A stretch of DNA of 64,000 nucleotides from a bacterium (GCA_030622545.1 JAUXGA010000004.1:1-64000); one strand, 5' to 3'. Positions 8,977 through 18,448 are shown, counted from the first letter of the stretch. The notes: generated from the sequence alone by a model not told the origin. Numbers and translations are program-made.

Positions 8977-9342
8977 ATGGAGAACCGAAGGCTCAAACGG
9001 GTGGCAAGGCTTTTGGAGCGCGAGATTTCCGTTCTGCTTGCAGAATTGCAGGATTTGCCCGCTCGGGATTTCATTACCGTAACCGCGGTCGAAGTTTCAA
9101 AGGATTTGCGCCACGCAAGAATATTTTACAGCCTTCTAACTGACCGCGAAGAAGATTGGAAGCTTGTGGCAAGAGTGCTCTCCCGGCATAAAAAACAACT
9201 GCGGCATGAACTTGCCCAGCGCATTGTCTTGAAATATCACCCTGAAATCCGTTTTATCCCTGACCCGACTATCGCACGCGCCTCCCGTATTGAGGAACTC
9301 CTCAAAGAGATTCATGAGAGCGATGATGGAGGAACGACCTGA
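8977..9342 (+). CDS. rbfA: Ribosome-binding factor A
   Basis: RbfA binds the 30S subunit and helps mature the 5' end of 16S rRNA. The 121-residue protein is a single KH-like domain with the typical sequence FITVTAVEVSKDLRHARIFYS, and the C-terminal RFIPDPTIARASRIEELL motif. ATG 8977 is preferred over GTG 8962. AAGGAAG lies 3-9 nt before the ATG, while the AAGGAG near the GTG directly abuts it and cannot act as its ribosome binding site. The gene sits between DUF503 and nrnA in the same unit. Confidence 0.94.
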   Translation: MENRRLKRVARLLEREISVLLAELQDLPARDFITVTAVEVSKDLRHARIFYSLLTDREEDWKLVARVLSRHKKQLRHELAQRIVLKYHPEIRFIPDPTIARASRIEELLKEIHESDDGGTT

Positions 9343-9344
9343 CG

Positions 9345-10319
9345 ATGCAGTTCCGAACGCTTTTTGATTTTTTACACCAGCGCGGTCCGTTGCTGCTGAC
9401 AACCCACGTTCATCCGGACGGGGATGCCATCTGCTCGCTGCTCGCGTTTGATTCTCTCTGCAAGAGGCTGAATCGAGAAGCGGTTCCGGTAATTATGGAT
9501 CCTATCCCGGAGCAGTTGAAATTTCTTCCCGGTGTCGAACGTATTCATTGCACAGCCCAACGACCTCACCGGCAGAAATATGATGCGGCTGTTATTTTGG
9601 ATGCCGGTACAAGGGTTCGTATCGGGAGCGTTGAGGAGAACCTCGCACAGGGTGCAAAGATCGCGAACATCGATCACCATGTATCCAATGATGAGTTTGG
9701 AGATATCCATCTGATTCATCTCGACGCTAGTGCGACCTGCCAGATTATCTTTGAAATTTTTACTGATTTCGGCATCACGCCGACACCCGAAGAAGCGACG
9801 TGTCTCTATACGGGAATTCTGACAGATACAGGGCGTTTCCGATTTTCGAATACAACGCCTCGAGCGTTGCAAATCATGTCGAGACTCGCGGATTTGGGAG
9901 CTGACCCCGCGGAAATCACTGAACGGATTTACTACGAAATTCCGCTGTTGGACTTGCACGCGATGTACCGGGCGCTGATGTCGCTGGAGATGTTTGCCGA
10001 TGGACAAGTTATCACGATTTTTCTGACACCGGAAAATCAAGTGCAGGAATCCGACCGACTGGCGGATGTCGCCCTTTCGATTCAGGGCGTTGAAGTGGTG
10101 ATGCTCTTTTCCGAGATGGCTGATAATCGTGTTCGGATTTCTTTTCGGTCGAAGCACCGAGTGAATGTCAGCAAAATCGCGGAACGTTTCGGCGGGGGCG
10201 GGCATTACAAAGCCGCGGGGCTTCGCATGCGTGGCAACATGCAGAGCGCTCGCGACCGGATATTGCCGGTGGTGCTGCAGGCGGTAGGAGCGGCCGAGCT
10301 CAATCCAGCATCGGTTTAA
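9345..10319 (+). CDS. nrnA: DHH-family phosphoesterase NrnA (nanoRNase/pAp phosphatase)
   Basis: Family members degrade very short RNAs (nanoRNAs) and often dephosphorylate 3'-phosphoadenosine 5'-phosphate. The 324-residue protein carries the DHH metal-binding motifs: THVHPDGDA at about 20-28, the AVILDAG segment and NIDHHVSNDEFG near residue 110. The C-terminal DHHA1 domain ends in GGGGHYKAAG. ATG 9345 follows the rbfA stop by 2 bp. The rbfA-nrnA-truB-ribF order is common in many bacterial phyla and supports a role in RNA metabolism. Confidence 0.93.
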   Translation: MQFRTLFDFLHQRGPLLLTTHVHPDGDAICSLLAFDSLCKRLNREAVPVIMDPIPEQLKFLPGVERIHCTAQRPHRQKYDAAVILDAGTRVRIGSVEENLAQGAKIANIDHHVSNDEFGDIHLIHLDASATCQIIFEIFTDFGITPTPEEATCLYTGILTDTGRFRFSNTTPRALQIMSRLADLGADPAEITERIYYEIPLLDLHAMYRALMSLEMFADGQVITIFLTPENQVQESDRLADVALSIQGVEVVMLFSEMADNRVRISFRSKHRVNVSKIAERFGGGGHYKAAGLRMRGNMQSARDRILPVVLQAVGAAELNPASV

Positions 10320-10323
10320 ACCG

Positions 10324-10992
10324 ATGCCGCATTCTGCCTTGCTCCTTTCTGTTTTCAAACCTCCTGACTGGACGTCTTTCGATGTAGTTCGAAAAATCCG
10401 TTCTTTGTTGTGCTATAAAAAAGTCGGTCATGCCGGAACGCTCGACCCAGCAGCAACCGGCGTCTTAATTGTTCTTTGCGGCGCAGCGACAAAGTGGGCG
10501 GGAGATTTCGAAAATCTTGAAAAAGAATATCAAGCAACGATTCGCTTCGGCGTCGAAACAGTAACCGATGATACCACCGGCGACATTCTGAAGGAATCAC
10601 AAATTCAAGACTGGTCTCCTCAAGCGATTGAGCGCGCTTTATCGGAATTCGAGGGAGACATTCTTCAGGTACCGCCGATTGTCTCGGCCATTAAGCTGAA
10701 AGGTGAGCGCAGCTACCGAAAAGTGCGCCGCGGAGAAACGCCTGAGCTTCCAGCGCGCCGAGTTCGGATTTCTCAGATAGAACTTCTTCGAGTTGAACAC
10801 CCTCAGATTGAGATTCGAGTCCGCTGCAGCAAAGGAACTTATATTCGGTCTTTGGCTCGCGATTTAGGCCAGCGACTTGGCTGGGGAGGGGCCTTGGCCA
10901 GTCTTATCCGTACGGCGGTTGGTCGGTATCGAACGGAAGATGCATTGACATTAGAGCGAGTCGCGCACATGCGAGCCGAGCTTGCTGCTTGA
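10324..10992 (+). CDS. truB: tRNA pseudouridine(55) synthase TruB
   Basis: TruB makes pseudouridine 55 in the T-loop of tRNAs. The 222-residue protein carries the catalytic motif VGHAGTLDPAATGVL with the nucleophilic aspartate at D41. The PPIVSAIKLKGERSY and CSKGTYIRSLARDLG motifs follow. It is shorter than the roughly 300-residue E. coli enzyme because the C-terminal PUA-type extension is missing or reduced, a form seen in other phyla. Its ATG is 4 bp after nrnA. Confidence 0.95.
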   Translation: MPHSALLLSVFKPPDWTSFDVVRKIRSLLCYKKVGHAGTLDPAATGVLIVLCGAATKWAGDFENLEKEYQATIRFGVETVTDDTTGDILKESQIQDWSPQAIERALSEFEGDILQVPPIVSAIKLKGERSYRKVRRGETPELPARRVRISQIELLRVEHPQIEIRVRCSKGTYIRSLARDLGQRLGWGGALASLIRTAVGRYRTEDALTLERVAHMRAELAA

Positions 10993-11004
10993 GAGTGATT
11001 TTCG

Positions 11005-11958
11005 ATGGAAATATTCTTCGGCCCTTGGTCAAATTTTATTGATTCCCGCGATTCTGCGATGACGGTAGGATCATTCGACGGCATACATCTTGGCCATCAG
11101 AAGATTTTCAAACGGCTTCTTGACAGCGCCAAAGCGCAGCGTTTGCGCAGTGTCGTGGTGACGTTTGAACCGCATCCGCGTCTCGTCGTTCCGGATGCAA
11201 GACAAGCGATAAAGCTTCTGACTCCGACCGAAGAAAAAATCGAAATCCTCCGTGAGTGGCCGATTGATCTCCTGTGCGTTTTGAGATTCGATAAAACCAT
11301 TTCGGAACTTTCGCATCAGGATTTTGTGAAAATCGTTCTCAAGGGAAGAATCGGTCTAAAGCGAATCGTCATTGGCTACAACCATGCTTTTGGAAAGAAT
11401 CGGGGAGGAGACAGGGAAAGCTTGATAGCGTTGTCGCGTGAACTGGATTTTCAGGTAGAGGTACTCAATCCGGTTGAAGTCGGAGATTTGATTGTTTCCA
11501 GTTCGAAGGTACGCAAACAGCTAAACCAAGGCGACGTCGCTCAAGCTGCAGAATTGCTCGGTTATCGCTATACGCTTCGAGGCACTGTTGTTTCGGGTTC
11601 CGCAAGGGGAAAGCGGCTTAGATTCCCCACAGCGAATCTCCAGCTTTCCGACAAGGCAAAACTTATTCCCGCCGACGGTGTCTATTGCGGCGTTGCACAT
11701 GCGGAAGAACAGCATTATCCTGCAGCCATATCGATAGGCAAGAACCCGACATTCTCAGGCGAGAAACAGTCTATTGAAGCTCACTTAATCGGTTTCGACG
11801 GCAATCTTTATGATCAAACTTTGCAGATGGAGTTCGTCCAATGGCTTCGTGAATCGCGGAAGTTCGCAAATGAAACTGACTTGAGCGAGCAAATCGGCAA
11901 GGATGTCAAACAGTCTCTTGCGATTCTTGAAGACCAAGCCATTTTTAACAGAGCTTGA
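11005..11958 (+). CDS. ribF: Bifunctional riboflavin kinase/FAD synthetase
   Basis: RibF phosphorylates riboflavin to FMN and adenylylates FMN to FAD. The 317-residue protein has the N-terminal nucleotidyltransferase domain with GSFDGIHLGHQ (the HxGH motif), a VTFEPHP segment and VSSSKVRKQL. The C-terminal kinase domain has GTVVSGSARGKRLRFPTANL and the ISIGKNPTF segment. It follows truB by 12 bp in the same run. A gap of about 64 bp separates it from rpsO. Confidence 0.96.
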   Translation: MEIFFGPWSNFIDSRDSAMTVGSFDGIHLGHQKIFKRLLDSAKAQRLRSVVVTFEPHPRLVVPDARQAIKLLTPTEEKIEILREWPIDLLCVLRFDKTISELSHQDFVKIVLKGRIGLKRIVIGYNHAFGKNRGGDRESLIALSRELDFQVEVLNPVEVGDLIVSSSKVRKQLNQGDVAQAAELLGYRYTLRGTVVSGSARGKRLRFPTANLQLSDKAKLIPADGVYCGVAHAEEQHYPAAISIGKNPTFSGEKQSIEAHLIGFDGNLYDQTLQMEFVQWLRESRKFANETDLSEQIGKDVKQSLAILEDQAIFNRA

Positions 11959-12022
11959 TAGCTTACTATCGCAGACCGAATAACAAGAACGAAAAATTAT
12001 AAAGGACAATGAGAGGAAACAC

Positions 12023-12292
12023 ATGAGGTGGGATCCCGAAAAAAAACAAGCAACCATCGTAAAATATGCTCGCAGACCGGGCGATACTGGTTCGCCTGAA
12101 GTTCAAATCGCGATGCTGACCGAACGCATTCGAGATTTGACGGAGCATTTGAAAATTCACAAAAAGGATAACCATTGCAGGCGGGGTCTATTATTGCTCG
12201 TCGGTCGTCGCAAGAGATTACTCACCTATCTTGCGCGAGTCAATCTTGATCGATTTCGATCACTGACGACAGAACTTGGTATTCGACGCTAA
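12023..12292 (+). CDS. rpsO: 30S ribosomal protein S15
   Basis: The 89-residue protein is a full-length S15, a four-helix protein that binds the central domain of 16S rRNA. Diagnostic segments are [16 protein letters not shown], the [18 protein letters not shown] turn and a basic C-terminus ending in GIRR. GAGAGG lies about 6 nt before the ATG. rpsO directly precedes pnp, the near-universal order in bacteria, with a 23-bp gap. Confidence 0.97.
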   Translation: MRWDPEKKQATIVKYARRPGDTGSPEVQIAMLTERIRDLTEHLKIHKKDNHCRRGLLLLVGRRKRLLTYLARVNLDRFRSLTTELGIRR

Positions 12293-12315
12293 ACCCTGCG
12301 AACGAAAGAAGGAAA

Positions 12316-14451
12316 ATGATTAGTAGAAAAACAATGGAGCTGGGACGACTCCCGCTCACTCTTGAAGTTGGACGCGTCGCCAAACAAGCCGACGGAACCT
12401 GTTGGCTGACCTATGGCGACACCGTCATTCTTGCGACAGTTGTGGCGAATCTCGATGAACAGAAGGATCTCGATTTTCTCCCGATGTCGGTGGATTATCG
12501 AGAAAAACTTTCCGCTGCCGGACGGATTCCCGGAGGTTTTTTCAGGCGGGAAGGCCGTCCTTCTGAAAAAGAGATTCTATCAGCCCGGATGATTGACCGT
12601 CCCATTCGACCCCTGTTTCCCGATGGATTTCACTGCGAAATCCAAGTGATGGTTTCAGTGCTCTCTACGGATGGTGAAACCGATCCGGATGTTCTCGGAG
12701 CGATTGCAGCATCAACCGCTCTGAGTGTCTCGGAGATTCCCTTCCAAGGGCCTATTGCATCGATACGCATGGGCTTACTGGACGGCAAGTACATTATTAA
12801 CCCGACCTATGAAGAGCTTAAAGAAAGTCGTCTTGATCTTGTCATCGCGGGTTCCGAAGCTTCGATTATCATGGTGGAAGGAGAAGCGCGCGAGGTTTCT
12901 GACGACATCATGATTGAAGCGATTGGCAAAGCACATGATGTCATTCGCCAACTCATTTCTTTGCAAAAGGAGCTGGTCGCTGAAGTTGGCAAGCCCAAGT
13001 TTGAATTTGCGCCTGAACCGCGCAATGAGGAATTGGATCAGAAGTTGGTACAGGAACTCGATACGCCACTGGAGGAAGCGGTTCGCATTACCGAAAAGCA
13101 GGAACGTCGCACTCGCCTGCATGAATTGCGAGACAACACGATTCTAACGTATGCGGAAGAGTATCCTGAAGAAGAAAAATATATTTCGAACTGGATCCAT
13201 GAGCAAGTTCGTGATAAGATGCGAGCCAATGTTTTGCGAGATGGCACGCGATTGGATGGACGGAGTCTGACGGATATCCGTCAGATTGATTCCGCCGTCG
13301 CATTGCTGCCGCGAGTACATGGAAGTGCGCTTTTTACCCGCGGCCAAACGCAGGCATTGGGTATGGTGACTCTGGGAACGAAATACGATGAGCAGAAAAT
13401 CGACTCTTTGGAAGGCGTTTTCACCCGGCCGTTTATGCTGCATTATAATTTCCCTCCCTATTCGGTCGGCGAAATTCGCAAATTCTTGGGACAGTCGCGC
13501 CGGGAAGTCGGGCATGGGAATCTTGCCTGGCGAGCCTTGCAATCCATGTTGCCGGACTTCGAAGAATTCCCCTATACCATTCGAATCGTATCGGATGTTC
13601 TGGAATCCAACGGCTCATCGTCTATGGCGACGGTTTGCGCTGGTTCATTGTCCCTGATGGATGCCGGTGTCCCGATTCAAAAGCCCGTAGCGGGCATTGC
13701 GATGGGGCTTATCAAAAAAGGAGAGCAGACTGCGATTCTGTCCGACATCCTCGGCGATGAAGATCATCTGGGCGATATGGATTTCAAAATCGCCGGAACG
13801 CGAGATGGAATTACCGCTTGCCAGATGGATATAAAAATCGAAGGCATCTCGTCCGAGTTAATGCGTCAAGCTTTGGCGCAGGCTCGCGTCGGCATCGATT
13901 TCATTCTGGACAAAATGGCGCAGACGCTGGAGAAACCGCGTCCAGAAATCTCGCCATACGCGCCGCGGATTATTTTCCTCAAGATTGATCCGGAAAAAAT
14001 CGGCTTCATCATCGGCCCCGGAGGCAAAACGATTCGCGATATTATCGAACGAACCGGTGCGAGGATTGACATTGAAGACGATGGAACGGTCTGCATCGCT
14101 TCCACGGATACCGCTCAAGCGGAAGCTGCCGTTGATATTATCGAGAAGATGCTTGAAGTTCCCGAAGTGGGGAAAGTTTATCACGGCATCGTCAAGCGAA
14201 TTACCGACTTTGGAGCCTTTGTCGAAATTCTGCCCGGACGCGATGGTTTGCTTCACATTTCTGAGATTGAACACCGTCGCATCCGCAAAGTAAGCGATCA
14301 TCTCCAACTCGGTGATGAAGTAGATGTAAAGCTCCTGAAAGTCGATGATCAAGGCAAGCTGGATCTGTCGCGGAAGGCTCTGCTTCCTAAAGACGATTCG
14401 GATGGAAATCGTCCTCACCGTCCTCAAGCTCGAGAAAAAACGAAACCTTGA
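12316..14451 (+). CDS. pnp: Polyribonucleotide nucleotidyltransferase (PNPase)
   Basis: PNPase degrades RNA 3' to 5' by phosphorolysis. The 711-residue protein contains two RNase PH-like domains separated by a helical linker (the N-terminal one begins MELGRLPLTLEVGRVAKQAD). A KH domain follows with IGFIIGPGGKTIRDII (about 556-571). An S1 domain comes next (GIVKRITDFGAFVEILPG), then a short basic/proline tail. Length matches the family. AGAAGGAAA precedes the ATG. The stop overlaps the TTG start of the M16 protease by TTGA, so the two are coupled. Confidence 0.97.
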   Translation: MISRKTMELGRLPLTLEVGRVAKQADGTCWLTYGDTVILATVVANLDEQKDLDFLPMSVDYREKLSAAGRIPGGFFRREGRPSEKEILSARMIDRPIRPLFPDGFHCEIQVMVSVLSTDGETDPDVLGAIAASTALSVSEIPFQGPIASIRMGLLDGKYIINPTYEELKESRLDLVIAGSEASIIMVEGEAREVSDDIMIEAIGKAHDVIRQLISLQKELVAEVGKPKFEFAPEPRNEELDQKLVQELDTPLEEAVRITEKQERRTRLHELRDNTILTYAEEYPEEEKYISNWIHEQVRDKMRANVLRDGTRLDGRSLTDIRQIDSAVALLPRVHGSALFTRGQTQALGMVTLGTKYDEQKIDSLEGVFTRPFMLHYNFPPYSVGEIRKFLGQSRREVGHGNLAWRALQSMLPDFEEFPYTIRIVSDVLESNGSSSMATVCAGSLSLMDAGVPIQKPVAGIAMGLIKKGEQTAILSDILGDEDHLGDMDFKIAGTRDGITACQMDIKIEGISSELMRQALAQARVGIDFILDKMAQTLEKPRPEISPYAPRIIFLKIDPEKIGFIIGPGGKTIRDIIERTGARIDIEDDGTVCIASTDTAQAEAAVDIIEKMLEVPEVGKVYHGIVKRITDFGAFVEILPGRDGLLHISEIEHRRIRKVSDHLQLGDEVDVKLLKVDDQGKLDLSRKALLPKDDSDGNRPHRPQAREKTKP

Positions 14452-15701
14452 CAGACACATCCCTCTATCATAAAACAGAACTTCCCGGAGGACTGAGGAT
14501 TGTAAGTGAACAAATGCCCGGCGTTCGCTCCGTCGCGCTTGGCATTTGGGTAACCGTAGGCTCCCGACATGAAACGGAAGCAACGAGCGGGATTTCCCAT
14601 TTCATCGAGCACATGGCTTTCAAGGGCACTCAGAATCGCAGTGCGTTGGATATTGCGCGAGCGATTGAGCAGGGTGGAGGATACGTCAATGCGTTCACCG
14701 GGAAAGAACTGACGTGCTTCTTTGTTCATGTCCTTGACGAACAACTGCCGACAGCCATCGAGATTCTCTCTGATATTCTGGCTAATTCTCTGTTTGCCGC
14801 AGAGGAAATCGAGAAAGAGAAGCAGGTCATCTTAGATGAAATCCGCGACCTTGAAGACAGTCCGGATGAATTGACCCACGAACGCTTTGCGCGCGCTCTT
14901 TTCGCATCCCATTCTCTATCTCGCCCGATTCTTGGTTCACCGCAAAATGTTTCAAGCTTTACCCGTGATGACCTGCTTCAATTTATCGGTTCGCATTATG
15001 TTCCGAATCGAGTCGTCGTCGCAGCCGCGGGAAGTGTGGACCATGACCGATTGATTAAGCTCATTGAAGCGAAGCTGCAACTCCCGAAGGGAATTCCGGA
15101 ACTTGATGGTGTCTTGCCACCTGCGGCAGCATCCAAGCAAATTCGCGAACAGCGCGCAATTCAGCAGGCTCATGTCTGTCTTGGCGGGCGAGGGCTGAAG
15201 TATCGCGACGACCGGCGGTATGTGCTCTCCGTTTTGGCGACAGCCTTAGGTGGCGGTATGTCGTCGCGCTTGTTTCAGAACATCCGTGAAAAACACGGTA
15301 TGGCTTACGCGATCTATTCGTTTGCCGATATGCTGTCGGATACCGGTGTTCTGGGAGTTTATCTGGCGACGGATGCATCGCGGGTTGACAAGGCGATTGA
15401 ACTGGTACACAAAGAATTACGTGACCTGCGAAACGTGCCGCTGCTGCCGGATGATTTGAAGGGAGTAAAGACGCAGCTCAAAGGAAACATCATGCTCGGA
15501 CTGGAGCAGGTTTCGAGTCGAATGAACCGGGTCGCCAAGATGGAAATTTACTTGGGGAAACCGGTTGGCCTTGCCGAAATCAGCCGACGAATTGATGCGG
15601 TTACCGAGCGTCAAGTGCAAGACCTCGCGGATGAACTATTCAACGAAGAAAAGCTTATCACCATAATTCTGGAACCTGAAAACGCTATAAACAGCAATTG
15701 A
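14448..15701 (+). CDS. M16 family zinc peptidase (processing-peptidase type)
   Basis: This 417-residue protein belongs to the M16 (insulinase/mitochondrial-processing-peptidase) family. The inverted zinc motif HFIEHMAFKGT (HxxEH) lies at about residues 46-56 and the distal glutamate falls in the ILDEIRDLEDSP region. The glycine-rich loop ALGGGMSSRLFQNIREKHG marks the second domain. It is a single-copy, about 45-kDa form, the type that is typically encoded next to pnp. The start is TTG overlapping the pnp stop. No signal peptide is visible, so it is probably cytoplasmic. Confidence 0.92.
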   Translation: MTDTSLYHKTELPGGLRIVSEQMPGVRSVALGIWVTVGSRHETEATSGISHFIEHMAFKGTQNRSALDIARAIEQGGGYVNAFTGKELTCFFVHVLDEQLPTAIEILSDILANSLFAAEEIEKEKQVILDEIRDLEDSPDELTHERFARALFASHSLSRPILGSPQNVSSFTRDDLLQFIGSHYVPNRVVVAAAGSVDHDRLIKLIEAKLQLPKGIPELDGVLPPAAASKQIREQRAIQQAHVCLGGRGLKYRDDRRYVLSVLATALGGGMSSRLFQNIREKHGMAYAIYSFADMLSDTGVLGVYLATDASRVDKAIELVHKELRDLRNVPLLPDDLKGVKTQLKGNIMLGLEQVSSRMNRVAKMEIYLGKPVGLAEISRRIDAVTERQVQDLADELFNEEKLITIILEPENAINSN

Positions 15702-15721
15702 GGCGGAGAGGAGGAAGTCGC

Positions 15722-16837
15722 ATGATAGTAGGGGTACCGAAAGAAATTAAGTCGAATGAGAATCGCGTTGCTTTGACACCGGTCGGCGTTGAAACGCTTT
15801 TAAAAGCTGGGCACACGGTGCTGGTCGAAAAAACGGCGGGAATCGGCAGCGGTTTTGAAGACAACCTGTATGAAAAAAGCGGCGCAAAGCTCATCGCTTC
15901 TGCCGAGGAAATCTATGCTCAGGCTCAAATGATTGTCAAAGTAAAAGAACCTCTGCCCGTCGAATATGGATTGATTCGGCGAGGACAAATTGTCTTTACC
16001 TATTTCCATTTTGCTTCGTCGCGTGAATTGACCGATGCCATGATAAAATCCGGCTGTATCGCTATCGCTTATGAGACGGTGCAGGACGCCAGTGGTGACC
16101 TGCCGCTACTTATTCCTATGAGCGAGGTGGCGGGACGCATGGCGACTCAAGAAGGCGCGAAATTCCTTGAGGAGAGTACCGGCGGTCGCGGAATTCTTCT
16201 CGGCGGGGTTCCCGGAGTTGCTCCGGCAAATGTCATCGTAATCGGCGGCGGTGTTGTGGGAGCCAATGCGGCTAAGATGGCGGCGGGACTCGGAGCCGTG
16301 GTGACCATACTCGACGTATCTCTGGAACGTTTGCGCTATCTCGATGACATCATGCCAAAGAATGTCATCACGATGATGTCAAATCCGCACAATATCCGCG
16401 AATCTTTGAAAATAGCCGATTTGCTTATCGGAGCGGTTTTGATTCCCGGCGCGAGAGCGCCTCATTTGGTCACACGCGATATGCTGAAGCTGATGAAAAA
16501 GCGGTCTGTGATTGTGGATGTAGCTGTGGATCAGGGAGGTTGCGTCGAAACGTGCCATCCAACGACACACGAAGATCCGACCTATGTCGTGGACGATGTT
16601 CTGCATTATTGTGTCGCAAACATGCCCGGAGCGGTGCCATTCACCTCAACGCAGGCCCTGACAAATGCGACGCTGCCGTACGCGGTTGATATCGCGAACA
16701 AAGGCTACGTCAAGGCCTCGAAAGAAGACAAAGAAATCCTCCTCGGATTGAATATCGTAGAAGGAAAGGTTGTTTATAAGGGCGTTTCCGATGCCTTTGG
16801 CCTTTCCTATATTCCTGTAGAAAAAGCGCTTCCGTAG
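15722..16837 (+). CDS. ald: Alanine dehydrogenase
   Basis: The enzyme interconverts L-alanine and pyruvate plus ammonia with NAD. The 371-residue protein has the N-terminal signature VPKEIKSNENRVALTP, the TYFHFA histidine region, and the Rossmann motif in VIVIGGGVVGANAAKMAAGLG (about 170-190). Near the end it has MPGAVPFTSTQALTNATLPY, characteristic of Ald. ATG 15722 is preferred: GGAGAGGAGG lies about 5 nt upstream, whereas the frame upstream to 15698 lacks support. The gene follows the M16 peptidase stop by 20 bp. Confidence 0.96.
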   Translation: MIVGVPKEIKSNENRVALTPVGVETLLKAGHTVLVEKTAGIGSGFEDNLYEKSGAKLIASAEEIYAQAQMIVKVKEPLPVEYGLIRRGQIVFTYFHFASSRELTDAMIKSGCIAIAYETVQDASGDLPLLIPMSEVAGRMATQEGAKFLEESTGGRGILLGGVPGVAPANVIVIGGGVVGANAAKMAAGLGAVVTILDVSLERLRYLDDIMPKNVITMMSNPHNIRESLKIADLLIGAVLIPGARAPHLVTRDMLKLMKKRSVIVDVAVDQGGCVETCHPTTHEDPTYVVDDVLHYCVANMPGAVPFTSTQALTNATLPYAVDIANKGYVKASKEDKEILLGLNIVEGKVVYKGVSDAFGLSYIPVEKALP

Positions 16838-16841
16838 TAAT

Positions 16842-17288
16842 TTGACCCTTCGTATCACGATAAAACGACTGCCGCACGCACCGGCAGAACTTCCGGAATA
16901 TGCTTCCGCAGCCGCCGCGGGGCTGGACCTTCGTGTTGCAGCCAACAGCCCCATTACCATCAATTCGGGCGAGCGCAAGACTATCCAGACGGGTTTTGCT
17001 ATAGCTATTCCCGAGGGTTTTGAAGGGCAAATACGGATGCGGTCGGGAGTCGCACTGGAAAAAGGCCTGCTGCTTCCGAATGCCCCCGCGACCATTGATG
17101 CAGACTATCGCGGTGAATTGAAGGTGATTGTGGCGAATATCAGCCACATAAGGGCGCAATTGCAGCCCGGAGAACGATTTGCGCAGCTTGTCATTTCGCC
17201 GGTGGCACGAATTCAATGGAATGAGCTGAGTGAATTGCCGGATTCTGCTCGCGGAGACGCTGGTTTCGGAAGTACCGGTAGAACTTAA
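16842..17288 (+). CDS. dut: Deoxyuridine 5'-triphosphate nucleotidohydrolase
   Basis: dUTPase hydrolyses dUTP to dUMP and keeps uracil out of DNA. The 148-residue protein has the five trimeric dUTPase motifs: AAGLDL (1), RSGVAL (2), IDADYRGE (3), GERFAQLV (4) and RGDAGFGSTG (5, the phosphate-binding loop at the C-terminus). The start is TTG at 16842, 4 bp after ald, with no strong ribosome binding site, which suggests coupling to ald. Full length for the family. Confidence 0.95.
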   Translation: MTLRITIKRLPHAPAELPEYASAAAAGLDLRVAANSPITINSGERKTIQTGFAIAIPEGFEGQIRMRSGVALEKGLLLPNAPATIDADYRGELKVIVANISHIRAQLQPGERFAQLVISPVARIQWNELSELPDSARGDAGFGSTGRT

Positions 17289-17303
17289 AAGCAGTTTATT
17301 GTC

Positions 17304-17332
17304 TTGCAAATCTTACCCTAATTTGCTATCTT
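17304..17332 (+). promoter_or_regulatory. Sigma70-type promoter for merR-mntA-hepT
   Basis: TTGCAA (17304-17309), a 17-bp spacer and TATCTT (17327-17332) lie in the 81-bp gap between dut and the MerR gene. Confidence 0.6.
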
Positions 17333-17369
17333 TGAGCAAGCTTATAGGATTTCACCCTGCTTGAATACT

Positions 17370-17699
17370 ATGGCGAAAGAGAAAGGCTTCGAACTTCGAA
17401 AGCTGTATTTTTCGATTAGCGAAGCGTCCGAAATATCGGGGATTCCAGCCCATGTCTTAAGGTATTGGGAGAGCGAGTTTCCTGAGCTGAATCCGCAAAA
17501 AGGCCGCACAGGAAATCGCCTCTTTCAGAAACAAGACTTGGAGCTTATCCGGCGAATTAAGACTCTGCTTTACGAGAAGAAATACACCATCGCCGGAGCA
17601 AGGACTGAGATAGCCAAGAGAAAATCTCCGGAAGAGAAAAAGGAAATACTTGCGGACGTAAGAAAAGGCCTTCAAGATATTCTGGATATCTTGGGCTGA
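17370..17699 (+). CDS. MerR-family transcriptional regulator
   Basis: The 109-residue protein is little more than a MerR winged helix-turn-helix (YFSISEASEISGIPAHVLRYWE, then the GNRLFQKQDLELIRRIKTLLYE segment) with a short basic C-terminal helix and no effector domain. This compact form often acts as an autonomous repressor or as a regulator of adjacent genes. ATG 17370 is used; TTG 17361 is an alternative. It is 10 bp upstream of mntA and behind its own promoter, so it could regulate the toxin-antitoxin pair, but that is inference. Confidence 0.82.
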   Translation: MAKEKGFELRKLYFSISEASEISGIPAHVLRYWESEFPELNPQKGRTGNRLFQKQDLELIRRIKTLLYEKKYTIAGARTEIAKRKSPEEKKEILADVRKGLQDILDILG

Positions 17700-17709
17700 T
17701 AGAGTAGTT

Positions 17710-17997
17710 ATGACTCGACGTGTCGAAAAAATACGGCGGACAATTCTTCCGATTTTACAAAGCCATGGCGTAGGAAAAGCTGGCTTGTTTGGCTCTTTTA
17801 TTCGCGGCGATTCAAGAAAGAATAGCGACATTGATATTCTGGTGGAGATTGAAAAGGATATCAGTCTGCTCGATTTTGTTGGGCTCAAGCTGGAAATAGA
17901 AGAAGCATTGGGTAAAAAGGTGGATTTGGTGGAGTATGATACGATAAAGCCTCTTCTCAGAGAAAGGATTCTGAATGAACAGGTCGTCATCCTATGA
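17710..17997 (+). CDS. mntA: MntA-like nucleotidyltransferase antitoxin
   Basis: The 95-residue protein is a minimal nucleotidyltransferase with the full GSX10DXD signature ([15 protein letters not shown], about residues 28-42). Family members (MntA) neutralise the HEPN toxin HepT by adding AMP to a tyrosine in its active site. Here mntA overlaps hepT by ATGA, the usual antitoxin-first order. It follows the MerR gene by 10 bp. Confidence 0.9.
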   Translation: MTRRVEKIRRTILPILQSHGVGKAGLFGSFIRGDSRKNSDIDILVEIEKDISLLDFVGLKLEIEEALGKKVDLVEYDTIKPLLRERILNEQVVIL

Positions 17998-18347
17998 AAA
18001 GAGATTTGAGGATATACATCGAGGATATTTCGGAGAGTATTGAAAGAATCGAGGAGTATACGAAAGGAATTACTCAAAACGACTTCATTGAAAATGCCCA
18101 AGTTCAGGATGCTGTTCTAAGGAGACTGGAAATCATTGGCGAGGCAGCGAAACAGATTCCTCAGGAATTTAGGGATAAATATTCGGAAATCCCGTGGAAG
18201 AAGATTGCGGGAATGAGAGACATTCTCATTCATGAGTATTTCGGAGTAAACCTGCGACGGACTTGGAAAGTCGTGAGAGAAGATATGATTGATTTAAAGA
18301 ATGCAATAAGAGATGTGAGAAGGGATTTGGAAACAAATACCAGTTAA
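17994..18347 (+). CDS. hepT: HepT-like HEPN toxin (DUF86)
   Basis: The 117-residue helical protein carries the HEPN ribonuclease motif RX4HXY as RDILIHEY (about residues 78-85), and the DUF86 segments [14 protein letters not shown] and [14 protein letters not shown] toxins of this family are RNases, and the motif tyrosine is the known AMPylation site of MntA. Arginine codons are 11 of 13 AGA/AGG, unlike neighbouring housekeeping genes, which suggests acquisition. It lies 19 bp before tRNA-Pro. Confidence 0.9.
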   Translation: MKRDLRIYIEDISESIERIEEYTKGITQNDFIENAQVQDAVLRRLEIIGEAAKQIPQEFRDKYSEIPWKKIAGMRDILIHEYFGVNLRRTWKVVREDMIDLKNAIRDVRRDLETNTS

Positions 18348-18366
18348 TTGCGATTTGTAAATGAAT

Positions 18367-18440
18367 CGGGGCGTGGCGCAGTCCGGTAGCGCACCTGAAT
18401 GGGGTTCAGGGGGTCGCTGGTTCGAATCCAGTCGCCCCGA
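18367..18440 (+). tRNA. tRNA-Pro (anticodon GGG)
   Basis: A 74-nt cloverleaf fits: acceptor CGGGGCG/CGCCCCG, D-arm GCGC/GCGC, anticodon stem CCTGA/TCAGG around ATGGGGT (anticodon GGG, reading CCC), T-arm GCTGG/CCAGT around TTCGAAT. The discriminator is A and no CCA is encoded. It sits 19 bp after hepT and is followed by a terminator. Confidence 0.95.
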
Positions 18441-18448
18441 CAAAGGAA

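Noticed and set aside
9372-10358. Long antisense frame (328 codons) opposite nrnA
   Set aside because: Same reason: it is an antisense shadow of a well-supported gene.
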